In this document: piece by piece, positions 10,543 through 22,802 of the stretch
Numbering within the stretch: the first letter of the stretch is position 1
Layout: every line of letters starts with the position of its first letter
Source of the DNA: Klebsormidium nitens
Lineage: Eukaryota; Streptophyta; Klebsormidiophyceae; Klebsormidiales; Klebsormidiaceae
Assembly (NCBI GenBank): GCA_000708835.1
Contig: DF237010.1
Coordinates: 62,001-126,000 of the forward strand
Length of the DNA: 64,000 nucleotides
Direction of reading: 5' to 3'
The notes under the pieces: model-generated
Databases searched by the model: none
What the model saw: only the letters and a program-made list of their open reading frames with translations
What the model was told of the DNA's origin: nothing
Translations under genes and position numbers: made by a program

Positions 10543-13500
10543 ATGACTTCTGGCCCCGCCCGCACTTCTGGAGCTGCGTATGACAGCTTGTCAAAGAGTG
10601 CAGCCAACTATGTCCCCCTTACGCCCCTGAGCTTTCTGCGAAGAACAGCAGCGGTCTTTCCGGAGCGCCTGTCTGTGATCCATGGGCCTCGCAGGTGGCC
10701 CCTCCTTCTCAACAGTCTCTGGCTCAATTCTCCTCAGGAAAGGACGATGTAATCTGCTTGTGAATCCTCCATGGTGCAATGTGGTCCAGCCAGCATTTGG
10801 TGCAAAGGAAATCGATTCGAGTTTTTGACAAGGTGCTCACAGCATCATCGAGGTGGTGGAATGACCGCTGATTATGTATGGAGAATAAGACCGAAGATCT
10901 GGTTACATATGGAGAATGAGACCGAAGATCTTCGGGGACGAAGACCGTTTCAAAATCTGGATAAAATCAGACTCTCTTGTAATGCAGTTCTTCCTGCCTG
11001 TTTCCAGCCGTGCAATATTGCCATCGAGTAAACCACCAAACTGGAGAACTGACTCTGACCACGCTCTGACAATCAACCAAGCTTGGACCGTCTGTTACAA
11101 TCCTTTTCAAACACCAGACTCCATCGGAGCCACTGCTTCTAAGCCCCACTCTGCCCCCCTGCAGGTTCACCTGGGGCGAGACCTACCGCCGGTGCTGCCA
11201 GCTGGCGTCCGCATTGCAGAAGCACGGCGTCGGGCAGGGGGACACAGTCGCAGTGGTCGCCCCCAACGTGCCTGCGCTGTACGAGGCGCACTTTGGCGTT
11301 GCGATGCTGGGGGCTGTGCTGAATGCCGTCAACATCCGTATGGATGCGCGCATGATTGCGCACTTTCTGACGCACGGCCAGGCAAAGGTCGTCATGGTGG
11401 ACAGGTGAGTGGGCTTTTTAGGGGGCTTCCTGGGAGAGGAAAAAGAACCACGTGCTTTTGTCGGGGGCTTGAGCGAGACGTGCCTGCTCTGTCAATTACC
11501 TGGAAGGCGAGGCTTTTGCATTGACTCTGGTCTTCTTGCTTGTGTACCAAATGTTTTCTTGTAGGTCACTGATTGATGTACTGTGTACAATCACCCAGTC
11601 AAAGAGAAGCCCTTTGAAAACCGCACAGCGAGCCTCCTGTCACTTCTGGCGTTCTGCTTCCCTAAAATCACAGCCATGTGATTACAGGGAATTTCTGGGC
11701 GTCACTGAGTCTGCCCTGGCACACGCCAGCGAGGCCGACCGCAGCTTCCGCCCATTCGTAGTCGTCATCGACGACGCCACCGCTGACATCACGTGGCCCC
11801 CCAACGAGCCATCTTATTGCATCCGGCGATACACAGAGTATGAGGAGCTGCTGGGCCGGGGGGATCCTAACTTTCGGTGGGAGTGGCCGACAGACGAGTG
11901 GGCTGCTATCAGCCTGAACTACACCTCAGGGACAACGAGTAATCCGAAGGGCGTGGTGTATCACCACCGGGGGGCGCACCTGAACGCCATCAGCAACGCG
12001 CTCGTGTGGAGCATGCCCCAGCACCCCATCTACCTCTGGTAAGGGAGCGAAGTGGTTGAGTTGAGAAAGTGGTGCTTGTGTCAAAAAGTGCATGTCCGTT
12101 GAGTGTCTCCTGCTCGCAGTTTTGTTGGTCAGCTTTGTCCACATATCGGTGGAGAGAATCTCTGATGCCACTCTCGGATCTACTCTGGGTCATACGTCCA
12201 ATTGGGCAATTCGACATGTTTCAAGTTATGCTTTCAAGGCGAAAAGCACGATGACTCTGTCTTAATTCCTGAAAAGCGAATGACGAGCCTCTGTCAAGTG
12301 AGACGGCTTTATCATGAGCTAGCTGGCCAGTCTGTCAACCTTGGTTAATCTCCGCAGATTGCCCTTGGCAGGACGCTGCCCCTCTTCCACTGCAACGGCT
12401 GGTGCTTCCCCTGGACAGTTGCGCTGCTGGCGGGAACCAACGTCTGCTTACGTAAGGTCAGGGCATTTTCCTCCGTGATTAACATTGATTCCATTCAGTT
12501 CATCGATCCCACCACTGGTCCGACCGCATGCGTCTTGAACATCTACAGAGCGAAAGCTTGAAAAGGGACGGGCAACACGATCACTGATGAGCTGCTCTTA
12601 TCGCCGCAGCCCCACAAATATTTGTGCGCTTGTCGGGTTTGAAAGGCCACCGCAAGCCTTGCGCTCGTCGGAAGCTCAGCAGTCGTCTTCAGGATCGAAT
12701 GCAAGCAATTGATTGCTGAAACACGAACTCATGACACAGGCTTCAAACCGGTTTTCGAGTCGCATCCCCGTTCTGGCGCAACGTAGGCTCGGAGAATCAC
12801 TTCCGCAAACTCACACTCTGGAAGTCCTCTAACTCTTTAAGGAAACCCCTTCAAAACCGAGAGCCCGCTAATCTGGATTCGCAACGTTTAACTTCTCCAA
12901 CCTCAGACGCCTTTTCCGCTTTGCCAGGTCACTGCTGCAAACGTGTACTCTGCCATCGCCCAGCACGGCGTGACCCACTTAAGCGGCGCCCCCACCGTAC
13001 TGGGGATGTTAGTCAACGCGCCCCCCCAGGAGAAGCGGCCCCTGCCGCATCCGGTGGCCATCATTACGGCAGGCGCGGCGCCCCCGCCAACCATCTTGAC
13101 CCGGATCGAAGATGCGGGCTTCAAGGTAGGCGGGCAGAGTGTTGCAGTCCGTTACAAAGGAACTATTGCTAAGTTGGCTTGCAGGGGGTTTGGAAAATCC
13201 AAGAATGTAACGGAGCTGGTCCTGACCTCCTATGCCGAACGCGGAAAGCTCACAGCTTCATCGAATACCGTAAATAAAGTCGCTGATAAGATACCTCTGC
13301 TTTTGTCCTCCGTCAAGAGCTACAAAAGACCCAGTTGACTCGGCCTCCCCTCACCGACTGTGACCTGAGCAGTTGTCCTTCGGTCCTCAAAATACGAAGC
13401 GTGGGGACCCAACAGACTTACGCCTCGGCCTACTTCTGCAGGTGACCCACGTGTACGGCCTGACCGAGAGCTACGGCCCTGCGGTGGTGTGCGCGTGGAA

Positions 13501-14519
13501 GCCGGAGTGGGACTCCCTCCCGGCCACGGAGCAGGCGCGGCTCAAGTCGCGGCAGGGCGTGCCTTACCCCGCGCTCGAAGGCCTCGACGTCCTCGACCCC
13601 AAAACCCTAAACCCCGTGCGAGCGGACGGGGAGACGATCGGCGAAGTGATGCTAAGGGGAAACGTGGTCATGAAGGGGTATCTCAAAAACGAGGCGGCGA
13701 CAACGGAGGCGTTTGAGGGTGGGTGGTTTCACACGGGGGACCTGGGGGTGAAGCACGAGGACGGGTACGTGGAGCTGAAGGACCGGTCGAAGGACATCAT
13801 CATCTCGGGGGGGGAGAACATCTCGTCCATCCAGGTGAGGCGGTGGCCCCCGCAATTATAAGATGATGACACCTCGGGGAGGTGAGTAGGGATTTAAGCA
13901 GGGCTAGCTGCGGGACTGATCCCACGCGATCGAGCGTGCAAGGGCCAGAATCGAGACGTGTGCTGAACTGCGCGCGTGTGTCTGCTCTGTGTCAACTCTT
14001 GGTTTCCGTTCGAGCGGGTCAGAGACGAGCTTTGCCGGCTTTCTGTGCGCACAACGTATCCCGTAAGACGCACAAAAGTTGAGATGGGACCGAGAGGAAA
14101 AGGTGCTATTGAACCTCGAGAAGCGAGTAGTGGTCCCGTAGGCAGTCTCGACCAGAAGCGACGTTTTCCCAGATTGCAGACGCAAGAACGCGCGTCACAA
14201 ACTAGTTTTATCCCCTTGCCTTATGCAGGTCGAAGGCATCCTTTTTCAGCACCCTGCCATCCTAGAAGCCGCCGTAGTCGCGAAGCCGCATCCCAAGTGG
14301 CTCGAGACGCCGGTCGCTTTTGTGACGCTGCGGGAGGGCAGCGAACGGTGCAGCGAGGCCGAAATCTTGCAATGGTGCCGGGAGAATATGCCCAGATTCA
14401 TGTGCCCGTCAAGGGTAGTGTTTAAGCCGTTGCCAAAGACTGCGACCGGGAAAGTCCAAAAATACGTGCTGCGCGAAGAAGCTAAGCGGATGCCGGACGC
14501 AATAGAGTCTAAGTTGTGA
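10543..14519 (+). CDS. Peroxisomal acyl-activating enzyme (AMP-forming acyl/aryl-CoA synthetase)
   Basis: The enzyme activates a carboxylic acid with ATP to an acyl-AMP and then an acyl-CoA. Seven exons (10543-10694, 11165-11404, 11688-12038, 12372-12456, 12928-13125, 13442-13834, 14229-14519) give 569 residues, near the 570-580 usual for the plant AAE/BZO1 clade. The AMP-binding P-loop [11 protein letters not shown] is at 209-219. Later come [11 protein letters not shown], the [10 protein letters not shown] motif, [10 protein letters not shown] with the hinge region [15 protein letters not shown], and the C-terminal catalytic Lys548 in TATGKVQKY. The last three residues are SKL, a canonical PTS1, so the enzyme should enter peroxisomes. 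The substrate cannot be read from sequence; short or medium fatty acids and benzoate or cinnamate are the family options. The donors of exon 1 (GTGGCC) and exon 4 (GTCAGG) are weak. Confidence 0.92.
10877..10931. repeat. Imperfect 31-bp tandem duplication in intron 1 of the acyl-activating enzyme
   Basis: The word TATGGAGAATAAGACCGAAG occurs at 10877 and again, with one base changed, 31 bp later at 10908. The copies are followed by the same GATCT. It looks like a small local slippage duplication. Confidence 0.7.
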
Positions 14520-15911
14520 GATATCGGTGGTTCGACCTGATATCATCAGAGCTGCCGTAGTAAGTACGGTCGGATTGCTGTCTTCTGAATTGGCAAAACC
14601 CAAATCAAGTCGTCAACCGCTCAATCTCCTTCCATTAAGATGGACCCTTGCCCAGCTTTTGCTTTGCAAGTTTTTCGGAAGTCGTTTTGTAGCGCATAAG
14701 TGTATCAGTGAGACTCGAATAAAATCAAATATTTAGAGACCAGGAGAAACAAAACAAGCTCAAAGACGCATTTGCGCCAGATCTATCTAAGTTGGACGTT
14801 CAACAGGATGTGAACATATTGTGCGTGTAAGGCGCTGTTACGCAGCGTCACAGGACCACGATAGTCAACGTGTGAACTTGATATGCATGGATTCGACCTC
14901 ACTCTCCGACTGAGTCCGACCCGCCCCGGCTATGTAAGTTCCTAGTCGACCGTCGAGGCCGCCAGCGGCGGCCGCGGCGGCCCGGCCGCTCATGAACTAC
15001 GTCGAGAGGCTCATGGCTAGGCTGGCACATGTGCCAGCGCAACGAGTGCCAGTGCAATTCTTTCCGGCCATGTGCAATGATGATATAGTGCACATATGTG
15101 CGGCCGGGCGCGGGCCTTGAGCTCTAGGTACGTATACGGTGCCCTCGACAGGCCGCGGGCGCCATGCACGCGTATTCACTGATTACATCAGTGTGCATTA
15201 TGTGCGGCTCTACATGCGCCATGATGGGCCGGGCCGCTTAATTATGTGCGCCCACGGCGCGGCTATATGCAGTTGCTCCGGCCGTCCGACATGATGCCGG
15301 GATCGACCGTCCATTACACATATTGTGGGTGACTCGATTCTTTGCGTTGGAGCATTTAAGGGCATCAGGACAACAAATCGAATTGCTCAGAATACATATG
15401 TGGCTAGAGCTAGATTCAGAAGACTTGCGGCCGCAGCTGACTGTAGATCCTATAAAGGCATGAATTATAGCCACATTCCGACTCCAAGCGAGTGGTTCGA
15501 TGCAGTTCTGAGAGAGTGATCGGACGGTTGGGGTAGGCGGACTGAGCTAGCACTTTGTTACCAATACTGACAGTTTATCTATGATCTACCATATCAATAC
15601 TTTACATGTTCGCTGAGACGGGTCGGGTCAAGAATCATCGCTGAAGCCAATTACTTCCAGAGGTAGTAGGCCCTATAGAACTTCTTTGTATGTGCGGAAT
15701 CTGATCAAGCGCTTACCAAGCTTCAAAAGCTCCCTGCTATTCATATGTGACGGACATTGTACCTCATAGCAAGATATCGTTTCTCATCTCTTGGAAGCGC
15801 ATACGGTCGTACACCAAAGATCGACAGGCACAAAATCAAAATCAATCTCACTATGGCTCTATCGCATACTCGGCTTTTGACGATAGTCTGCTAGCAGCTT
15901 TTTCCTGATCG
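14520..15911. other. Convergent spacer with GC-rich, palindrome-rich core
   Basis: No coding exon is credible between the ends of the acyl-activating enzyme and the S1P lyase. From about 14930 to 15330 the sequence becomes GC-rich with many GGCCGC and GCATG words. It includes an 18-bp perfect palindrome at 15021-15038 (GCTGGCACATGTGCCAGC) and a CACTGAT/ATCAGTG inverted pair near 15177. It could be a decayed mobile element, but no ends are clear. Confidence 0.45.
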
Positions 15912-18900
15912 TCAGCACGCCGCATCCATGTACGCAACCAGCAAATCCCCCACCGTTCCTCGATCCGGCATTTTTCCTGCCGCACCGTAGATGGGCGCCA
16001 TGCCCTGGTCCAACTTGTCGGGCGAGCTCCGCACCTGCAGGACAGCAAACGTGTTACCACAATCAGAAGCACACTCATGACGACCTAGCCGCCCCCTTTG
16101 GATTAACCAACTGCAAGCATCAGATGGCCCAGAGTCTGCGCGGGCGGCACAAGTCAAAGCTGGGTGAGGCCGCCACAACGCCGATGGTAAGCAGCGGGTT
16201 TCAGTCCAACGGACGGGGTGCCTCTTTCTTGGCAACACGTTCGCTTGGCATGTGTTTATCTGGATTCAAGTCCATAAATGGCTGGGTTTGCTGTGCGGGC
16301 TTACGGTTGAGACGTAAGTGAAGCGCGTGAATCGCTGGCATCACGCGATTCCAACCTTCCACGAGCAGATACTGGGGAAGAATCCGACTACATTGGACAC
16401 GGACATGAGCTGTACCCTCGCTCACCGTCTCGACGGCCTCTGCCAGATCCCGCAGGAACGCATCCACGACGTCCACGTGTTGCAGAGTGACGCAGATGTG
16501 CACACTGCACAAACGCAGGAGGTTCTCTTAAGCTGCGGCACAGCTTGTTAAAAATAGACAAAGTCACAGGCAAACCGGTGACGCAGAGCCTCTGTCAATG
16601 AAACCTTTTGTCGATAACTTCACTAACCAAGACAATGGAACGCACCAACGAAAAGCGTGGAGCGGGCGTTGCATACGGAGAGCGTCCAAGAGCCAAGTTT
16701 TCATGGTGAACTTCTGGGTCTCGTTCAGATCGCAATCCATACGGAGTGAAGGGCGATGCATGCGAGGATCAGAGGAGGTGTTGCGGGTTTGCTGTCGATA
16801 TCGCGGGTTCGAGTTGATTAGGAGAGGGTGGCTTGAAGACTGTGTGAATCAGAAGGAGCCCTAATTTCCGGCAACCCTGTATAGAGATATTTCTAGGCCT
16901 CACCTGGGCGGTCGTTGCAGCGCGTTCAGGCTCCAGCCCTTGGCGGACATGACGTCATTGACCTTGTACACGTCCAGCTCGCGAGAGCCAAAGGCGACGA
17001 CCGTGACCACAGGATCGCCAAGCACGAATAGGCCGTCGATCGCGTCAATGCTGCATGACAACAAAGAAACGGCATGCCGTCAGCACCAAAAGAGCAACCC
17101 GGCAGGCTTGATTGCAAAACGGTCTGATCGGGGGCAAAAGAAAGAAGCACGTTTGAAATCACACACAGGCATCTGCATCGAAATTAAAGTCGGTTGTCTG
17201 ACTGTCAACAAAGGAGTGTGATCAACGTCGAGCCGGCCTGCAATGGACAATTCAATGTCCTGCTTTGCTCCAGCACCGGGGAAAAGCTCCAATGGGACTC
17301 AGAGCACGATGCAACTTGAGGCCCCGCCCAGGGCATCAAGAGCGACGCTGCTTGGACCTTGCTCAAAGCAGAAGCAGCAGAGTCCTGCGATACAGCCCAC
17401 CCATCCTGGCTTGCTACAGAATCGAACAGGAAGTATTTACCACTTTGAAGTCTAGATTCGTGCATATACCTTGAACCTTCTCGAAAGATGTTTCCATATG
17501 CTTTTGGCACGGACTTGTCGCCAGCAATTTGCGCTCACCCTTTCCGGATGGCTTTAGCCGCCTCCATGATCCTCTTGGTCACTTGCAAGTACCCCTCCCG
17601 CCCGTTCAGCAACAGCGCCGCCCACGCGGCCGCCTGGAGCCCGCCTGCGCGGCTGCCCGTCGCGGTCGGGGACACGTACAGGCCGCCCGTCCACTCAGTC
17701 ACTGCAAACACGTCCCAGAGTTGGGGTTCGATTGGTTGCTTTTCGACCAGGATAATTTTAACAAGACTCCTTTGGCCAATTGTTAATCGCTTGACTAGAC
17801 CAAGGGGCGGCATCTACTCAGTCATGGGAGCAGGGCAGTAGTCACTAGATGCTCAAAACTCGCACTTTGTTTAAGGTCGTCCTGTAGGCGGGTCTCTCGT
17901 CAAAATTGGGACTCTTATACCAATCGTGTGGAAACTTTGATATCTCCCAGCCACTCGGAAGAAGAGTGCCTTTTGATTGCGTGAGTTCTTTCCATCTGTG
18001 AACCACTTCCGGAGAGTTTAAAAGGGACTCGCGAACGAAACATATCGCTCTTGAGCACGTACCTTCCGCGATTCATGCGAAGCGGTCAAGGGCGACAGTA
18101 ACTCCAAGAGCAAAACTTGTCCAAGTCCGCTGACTTGTTTGAGTTCTGATTCGACATTGAGCGTTTCCCTAACGATTCAGCTCACCCGCAAGGAACTGGT
18201 GGCGGCGCAGCTGTCTGTTTCTGTAGAGGATGAGGCTGTTGCCTTTGGGCGCCAGGCCGTACTTGTGCAGGTCCGCCGAAATGGACGTCACGCCGGGCAC
18301 GGAAAAGTCGAACGCCGGAATCGGGTACCTAACACAACAGAAATGTCATCAGTAAAAGACGCGGCTGAGGAGCAGACACTTCACAAAAGCACACGGACTG
18401 AACCGAACGGGAGAGTGGGCTACGTGGCACAACAACAAGCCTGGTTCTTCAGGGAGGGAGCAAAGGACGCTTCCTAAATGCGGGCCATGACAGTTTTTCG
18501 TCCTCGACCTTCTTTCGGTTTCAATCTCTGCTTTTCTGCCCCACACTGCTCACCCGAGCTCGCGCGCGAAGGGGAGCACGAAGCCGCCCAGGCAGCAGTC
18601 AACGTGCAGGCATATGCCCTTCTTGAGGGCCAGCCGGCCGAGCGCCTCCACGTCGTCGATCGTGCCGTGGGGGTAGCCCGGAGCAGACGCCACGATCTGG
18701 ATGAGACGACGCCACTGTCAATCAGCTTGCGACGTTTGCGTGTCCGTTCAGCCCGGGGAATCGAAGCTTGGAAACCCTTTTAATATGGTTTGCCAAGCAG
18801 TCGGGTGCGCAACGTACAAAACTCCGTCAATGTCTGACAAGAAGAAGGCCTCAAGGTGGTACCGTTAGCAACGCTTGACGGAAACATTGAACGTCTCTTG

Positions 18901-21539
18901 AGTTTTCAGTCACAGCGGCCCCAATATTTGACTGGGAGCACGGGCGATGTTGCGTGCTGAATTCCTAGAGTTCCGAGCTAGCCGGGGCGCGGGCGACTTG
19001 CCATGACTGTGTTGGCGTTGATGTGGCGCCGGATGGAGGCCACGTCCGCCCGGTAGTCCCGGCCCACTCGCGCTCTCCGCAGCTTGATGCCAAAGTAATG
19101 GCACCCCTTGTCGTACGCGGGGTGTGCCGACTCGGCCATCACCCTGAGAAGACGAGAAGAGACTGCTGAACGTATGTGGAAACGGAGTGCATGGCATACA
19201 CGGGGCGAGGGCGCGCTAATTCTGCCATCACCCTGGGCAGATGAGAAGCAGTCGCTCGAACGGGTGAAGAAACGGAATGCATGGCGAACGGGTCACACAC
19301 ATCTTCATTCGAGCCCCCAGTGGGAACTTGACCGAAAGATGCAACGCATGGGTCCTCAAAGCATCGCCGCGGCACATTGCGACGTTGCTCTCCCCGACCC
19401 GGCCTCTGTACAGAAAACTGCTTCACACAACCAGCAGTTTCGCAGAACACGACCGAAGCTGATTCAGCCGGACGGTCCCCGCGAGAGATTCATACGAGAG
19501 CCGAAACAAAGGGTTCAACGACGCCTCACAACTCGGGCTGCGTGATGCCCCTGACCGCACGCGCGTAGTCGCGCGCCGTCTTGATCGCCATCAGGATGCT
19601 CTCCGTCCCGCCCGTTGTCACGTTCCCGCACACCTGGTCGTCCCCCCCAAAAAGCGACGCGCCCATTGCGACGACCTCTTTCTCAAAGCGCTGCCCGCTG
19701 GGGAAGACGTCCGGGTGCAGCGGGTTGGTGTGAGCAAAGAGGCCGTACGCCGCGGTGAGCACGCGCGAGTATTCGTCATACTCGGGGCCGCCCATGTATC
19801 TGGAAAAGTAAAAATGAACAATTGTGTCAGACTATTTTTTACCCCTGAAAACAGAAACCAACGGCCTTTATCCTAGGAATGGACTCTCTGATACTGCATT
19901 GGGAACGTTGCATTTTGTTGGATTGAATACTAATTGGTCCTCGAAAAATAATGTATGTTCTCACAGCCCACGCAATAAAGAACGGATAAGAGGCAGCCTA
20001 GTCGTTTGGAGGCGGGGCGCCTCTGCAACGCCTGCCCCGTTCCCAATCAACGCACTGGTAGCCACAGTTATGCGCTCGCTTGGACCCGTCTGAAACACAA
20101 CATCAGATAAGTTCCCCACAGGCTGCTCCCGCACTCGAATAGTTGCAAGTTTGTGACGCTCACACTGTTCCGGAGCAGCGGCCCTGCCACTCCTTGTCCT
20201 TGCTCTTGATGTCCTGCAGCAACGTCAGCACCTCCTCCTGCGACTTGCCCGCCTTCGGAAGCTCGCGCAGACGGTCGATGCTGGAGTGCTGGAAGCCCTC
20301 TGTAATCTTGCTCACCACCTGCGGGTGGAACAGATCATTAGCGAGCCAGGCCAATCTATAGGTTTATTGAAGTGAAGTGCAATACGGCCCTTTGCAGATT
20401 GAGCGAGATGGTCAGCGTACTCGTTTGGAACAGCCATCGACCAACTGTATTTGTTCTTCGATGGCACATGGTGACAGGCCGACCATTCTGGCGACCGTCA
20501 CATTGTTCTGAAAGGATGACTCAGATACACATGAGATTGTCAGACACTGGGCAGTAATCGATGACGCGTGTACTGTACACCGAGTGTGGCTCAACTTTGA
20601 GAGCAGTGGTATGTACTGCTTCTAGTGTCCACTTCAGGAGAAAATATCTGTCCAGTTACTATCTCGTGCAAGGCTCTCAAAGACGTGGCAAGAACTTCGG
20701 TCAGGGGACTTGTGCAGGTGTCCTCACCTTGTCCTTCTCCTTCTGGATGAAGGCGCCAACGAAAGGGAGGCTCTTGAGCACCCGGAAGGCCACCTTCACA
20801 ACGGACCCAACAATGCCTGCACATAGTGTATTTCAACTTAGGCAACATCAGGTAGCTTTAGCAGAATACATAGCCTCTGGACCTAATGCTCGATTGCCAG
20901 TAAGAAGAAGCCTACATTGACAAGAAGGCTCAATGCTCTACTTTCCTCAGTCCTTGAAAAAGAAGCTGCCCTTACGGTTCCTACTAGATGCAATCACATG
21001 CATGGCAAACAGAGCTGAGACAGACACAAAATCCTCACCGTCATCTTGAATGGCAGTCACCACAGCCCTCAGCAGATGGAGCACCTGCTGCAACAGGAGC
21101 ACTGCGACCACCACGCCAATGACAACCTTGAGGGGCTCCTGAGCCGCCAGCTGTCCATTGAGCTGGTCACGGAGGGTGGACGTGGAGTTTCCCGCATGGT
21201 GCCAATGGGTGACCAGTGTGTCTTTCAACTCAGGGGGCAAGTGCTGGGAGAGCAGGGTCCAGGCACGGTGTAGCCCTGCAGGGGAAGGGGGAAAAGAGGG
21301 GCTGATTTTTTATCAAAGTAACCACATAAGTGAGATGATCCACAGTTGTATGGAAGGCCACTTTCATTGTTTGTTGGTCCTGCTGCATCAATTATGAAGA
21401 ACATGCGAGATGAATCTTGGAAGCAAACAATACCTGAGGAGTAAAGCAGGAGGTCCCGCCCAGCAGGATTGAAGCAATTGATGCTGGGGGTTTTAAGTTT
21501 GCCCCGACGCTTGGAGGGTCTGAATGCAAGGGCCACCAT
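15912..21539 (-). CDS. DPL1: Sphingosine-1-phosphate lyase (dihydrosphingosine phosphate lyase)
   Basis: This PLP enzyme of the ER membrane cleaves phosphorylated long-chain bases to a fatty aldehyde and phosphoethanolamine, the exit step of sphingolipid metabolism. Twelve exons give 598 residues: 21434-21539, 21039-21275, 20728-20816, 20164-20318, 19530-19799, 19002-19143, 18554-18696, 18186-18328, 17539-17701, 16904-17050, 16426-16504, 15912-16034. One membrane span lies at about 86-104 ([19 protein letters not shown]). Core motifs follow: [12 protein letters not shown], the phosphate loop [25 protein letters not shown], and the PLP lysine Lys403 in [13 protein letters not shown]. The C-terminus reads [16 protein letters not shown]. 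The intron after exon 6 has a GC donor (ATG followed by GCAAGT). An upstream stop directly before ATG 21539 supports that start. Intron 5 holds a duplicated copy of the exon 6 acceptor. Confidence 0.95.
19135..19285. repeat. Imperfect ~60-bp direct duplication over the S1P lyase exon 6 acceptor
   Basis: Segments 19135-19195 and 19224-19285 match, with an 89-90 bp offset. The left copy spans the real acceptor (exon begins at 19143, just after CTCAG on the minus strand). The right copy carries a second acceptor (CCCAG, exon would begin at 19232) followed by the same GGTGATGGC start. Use of the second site would run into TGA about 90 nt later. Confidence 0.75.
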
Positions 21540-22114
21540 TCATGATTCCACCTTTCCTGTTACAGCTGCAGCACATTTGAAATCACCAACACTGCTATCC
21601 TACGCTAGTCATGAAAACATGCATCTTGCACCCTTTGATAAGGTCTAGTCATGTCCACAGTACCCCCCCTGGTTGGGCGAGGTCTTGATTTTCCACAGCT
21701 GCGCACTATCTTACATAAGATTTCGTTGAAAAGCAAAAAGTCAATTCATATAACACGAGAAGAACATTCCTGTTCAATCAGAAAGAGGCTCACCTTTTAC
21801 ACCACCCTCCATCAAGGACTCCTGGCAGCAGCTCTTCATCTCTCCAGTCTTGTTGTTCAGCTAAAAGAAGACCATAACGCCTAGTTTGAGATCTGGCTGG
21901 CTGGGCGCACAGCTTTAAGCTGTCAGCTTGAGCGGCTCAAGAATTTCTGCTGAGACACAGCCCTGTGGAAAGGAAAGGGAAAGGAAGATAAAAATGGGGC
22001 AGAAGCTCAACGAATCTTGGCACCTAGTGAGGAAGCACACGGAGGGCGTGTATTAACCGTGTCTGGATGCGCCACTTTCCATGGCACCTTCCCAGGCTCT
22101 TTCCTTTTGTGGAC

Positions 22115-22150
22115 TTCAACTTCAACTTCAAGTTCAGGTTCAAGTTCAAC
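22115..22150. repeat. TTCAAC/TTCAAG hexamer repeat
   Basis: About six imperfect units of ACTTCA, GTTCAA and related words run in tandem. It is a simple slippage repeat in the divergent spacer. Confidence 0.7.
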
Positions 22151-22340
22151 GATGCCATGGCCCATGCATGACCTTGATGCTCAAATAAACGTTGTGCAGA
22201 CAGAACCTCCAAGAGCTTTCCGGGAGTAGCAGGAAGAAGGCCCAGGTCCGAAACTTTCTAAGAGTCCTGGTCGGATCGTGTCATCTTGCAAGCAATCCTC
22301 GGCGCACTTCAGCACTTCAGTTCCTGCTAGCAAGTCCCAG

Positions 22341-22671
22341 GAGGGCGGGTGTGGAGAATAGCGGACAAAATTCCTGATCTCAGGAACCTTTCCCGATCTC
22401 AGGACCGGCGACACTTGTAATACGTACCGTACGACTCCGCCGGTCGTGGACAAAGAATCTGGGCCCTTATCTTTGTATTGAATTTGCATCGAACGGCTTC
22501 GATCGTTTTCCGATGATCACCGGGCGGCCGCGTAAAATTCGGAGACAATGTAAGAGGGGTTCCTCTACAGGGGAGACCTGAACCCCCGGCGGTTGTGTCC
22601 TCAGATCCGGAATGTCCTGTTATCCGGAACCTGAGATCAACTTCTGTACGCTATTCTCCACACCCGCCCTC
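22341..22671. mobile_element. Candidate 331-bp MITE (non-autonomous DNA transposon)
   Basis: The two ends are inverted copies: the left begins GAGGGCGGGTGTGGAGAATA and the right is its reverse complement, perfect for 23 bases and degenerate for about 30 more (both sides then share GATCTCAGG). The element is flanked by the same five bases, CCCAG, at 22336-22340 and 22672-22676, as a target-site duplication would leave. It has no coding capacity. The 5-bp flank is not diagnostic of the common plant superfamilies, so it stays unassigned. A chance inverted repeat is unlikely at this length, but the duplication of only five bases could be coincidence. Confidence 0.6.
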
Positions 22672-22802
22672 CCCAGCTCTGGCAGTGGCGGTCGAGACGC
22701 CCTGGCATAGAGTAGGTAGTAGGGCGCCACGCCGCCAGTACGCCACAGTGAATTGCCCTCGTCTGCTGCGACCACCTCGAGGAGTCGGTGGCTTGAGAAG
22801 GC

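Larger units (their letters stand above)
21540..22802. promoter_or_regulatory. Head-to-head spacer between S1P lyase and RPB4
   Basis: The 1.26-kb region must contain both promoters. A TTCAAC-type hexamer run sits near 22115-22150. A 331-bp inverted-repeat element lies closer to RPB4 and is listed separately. I see no protein-coding exon. Confidence 0.5.
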
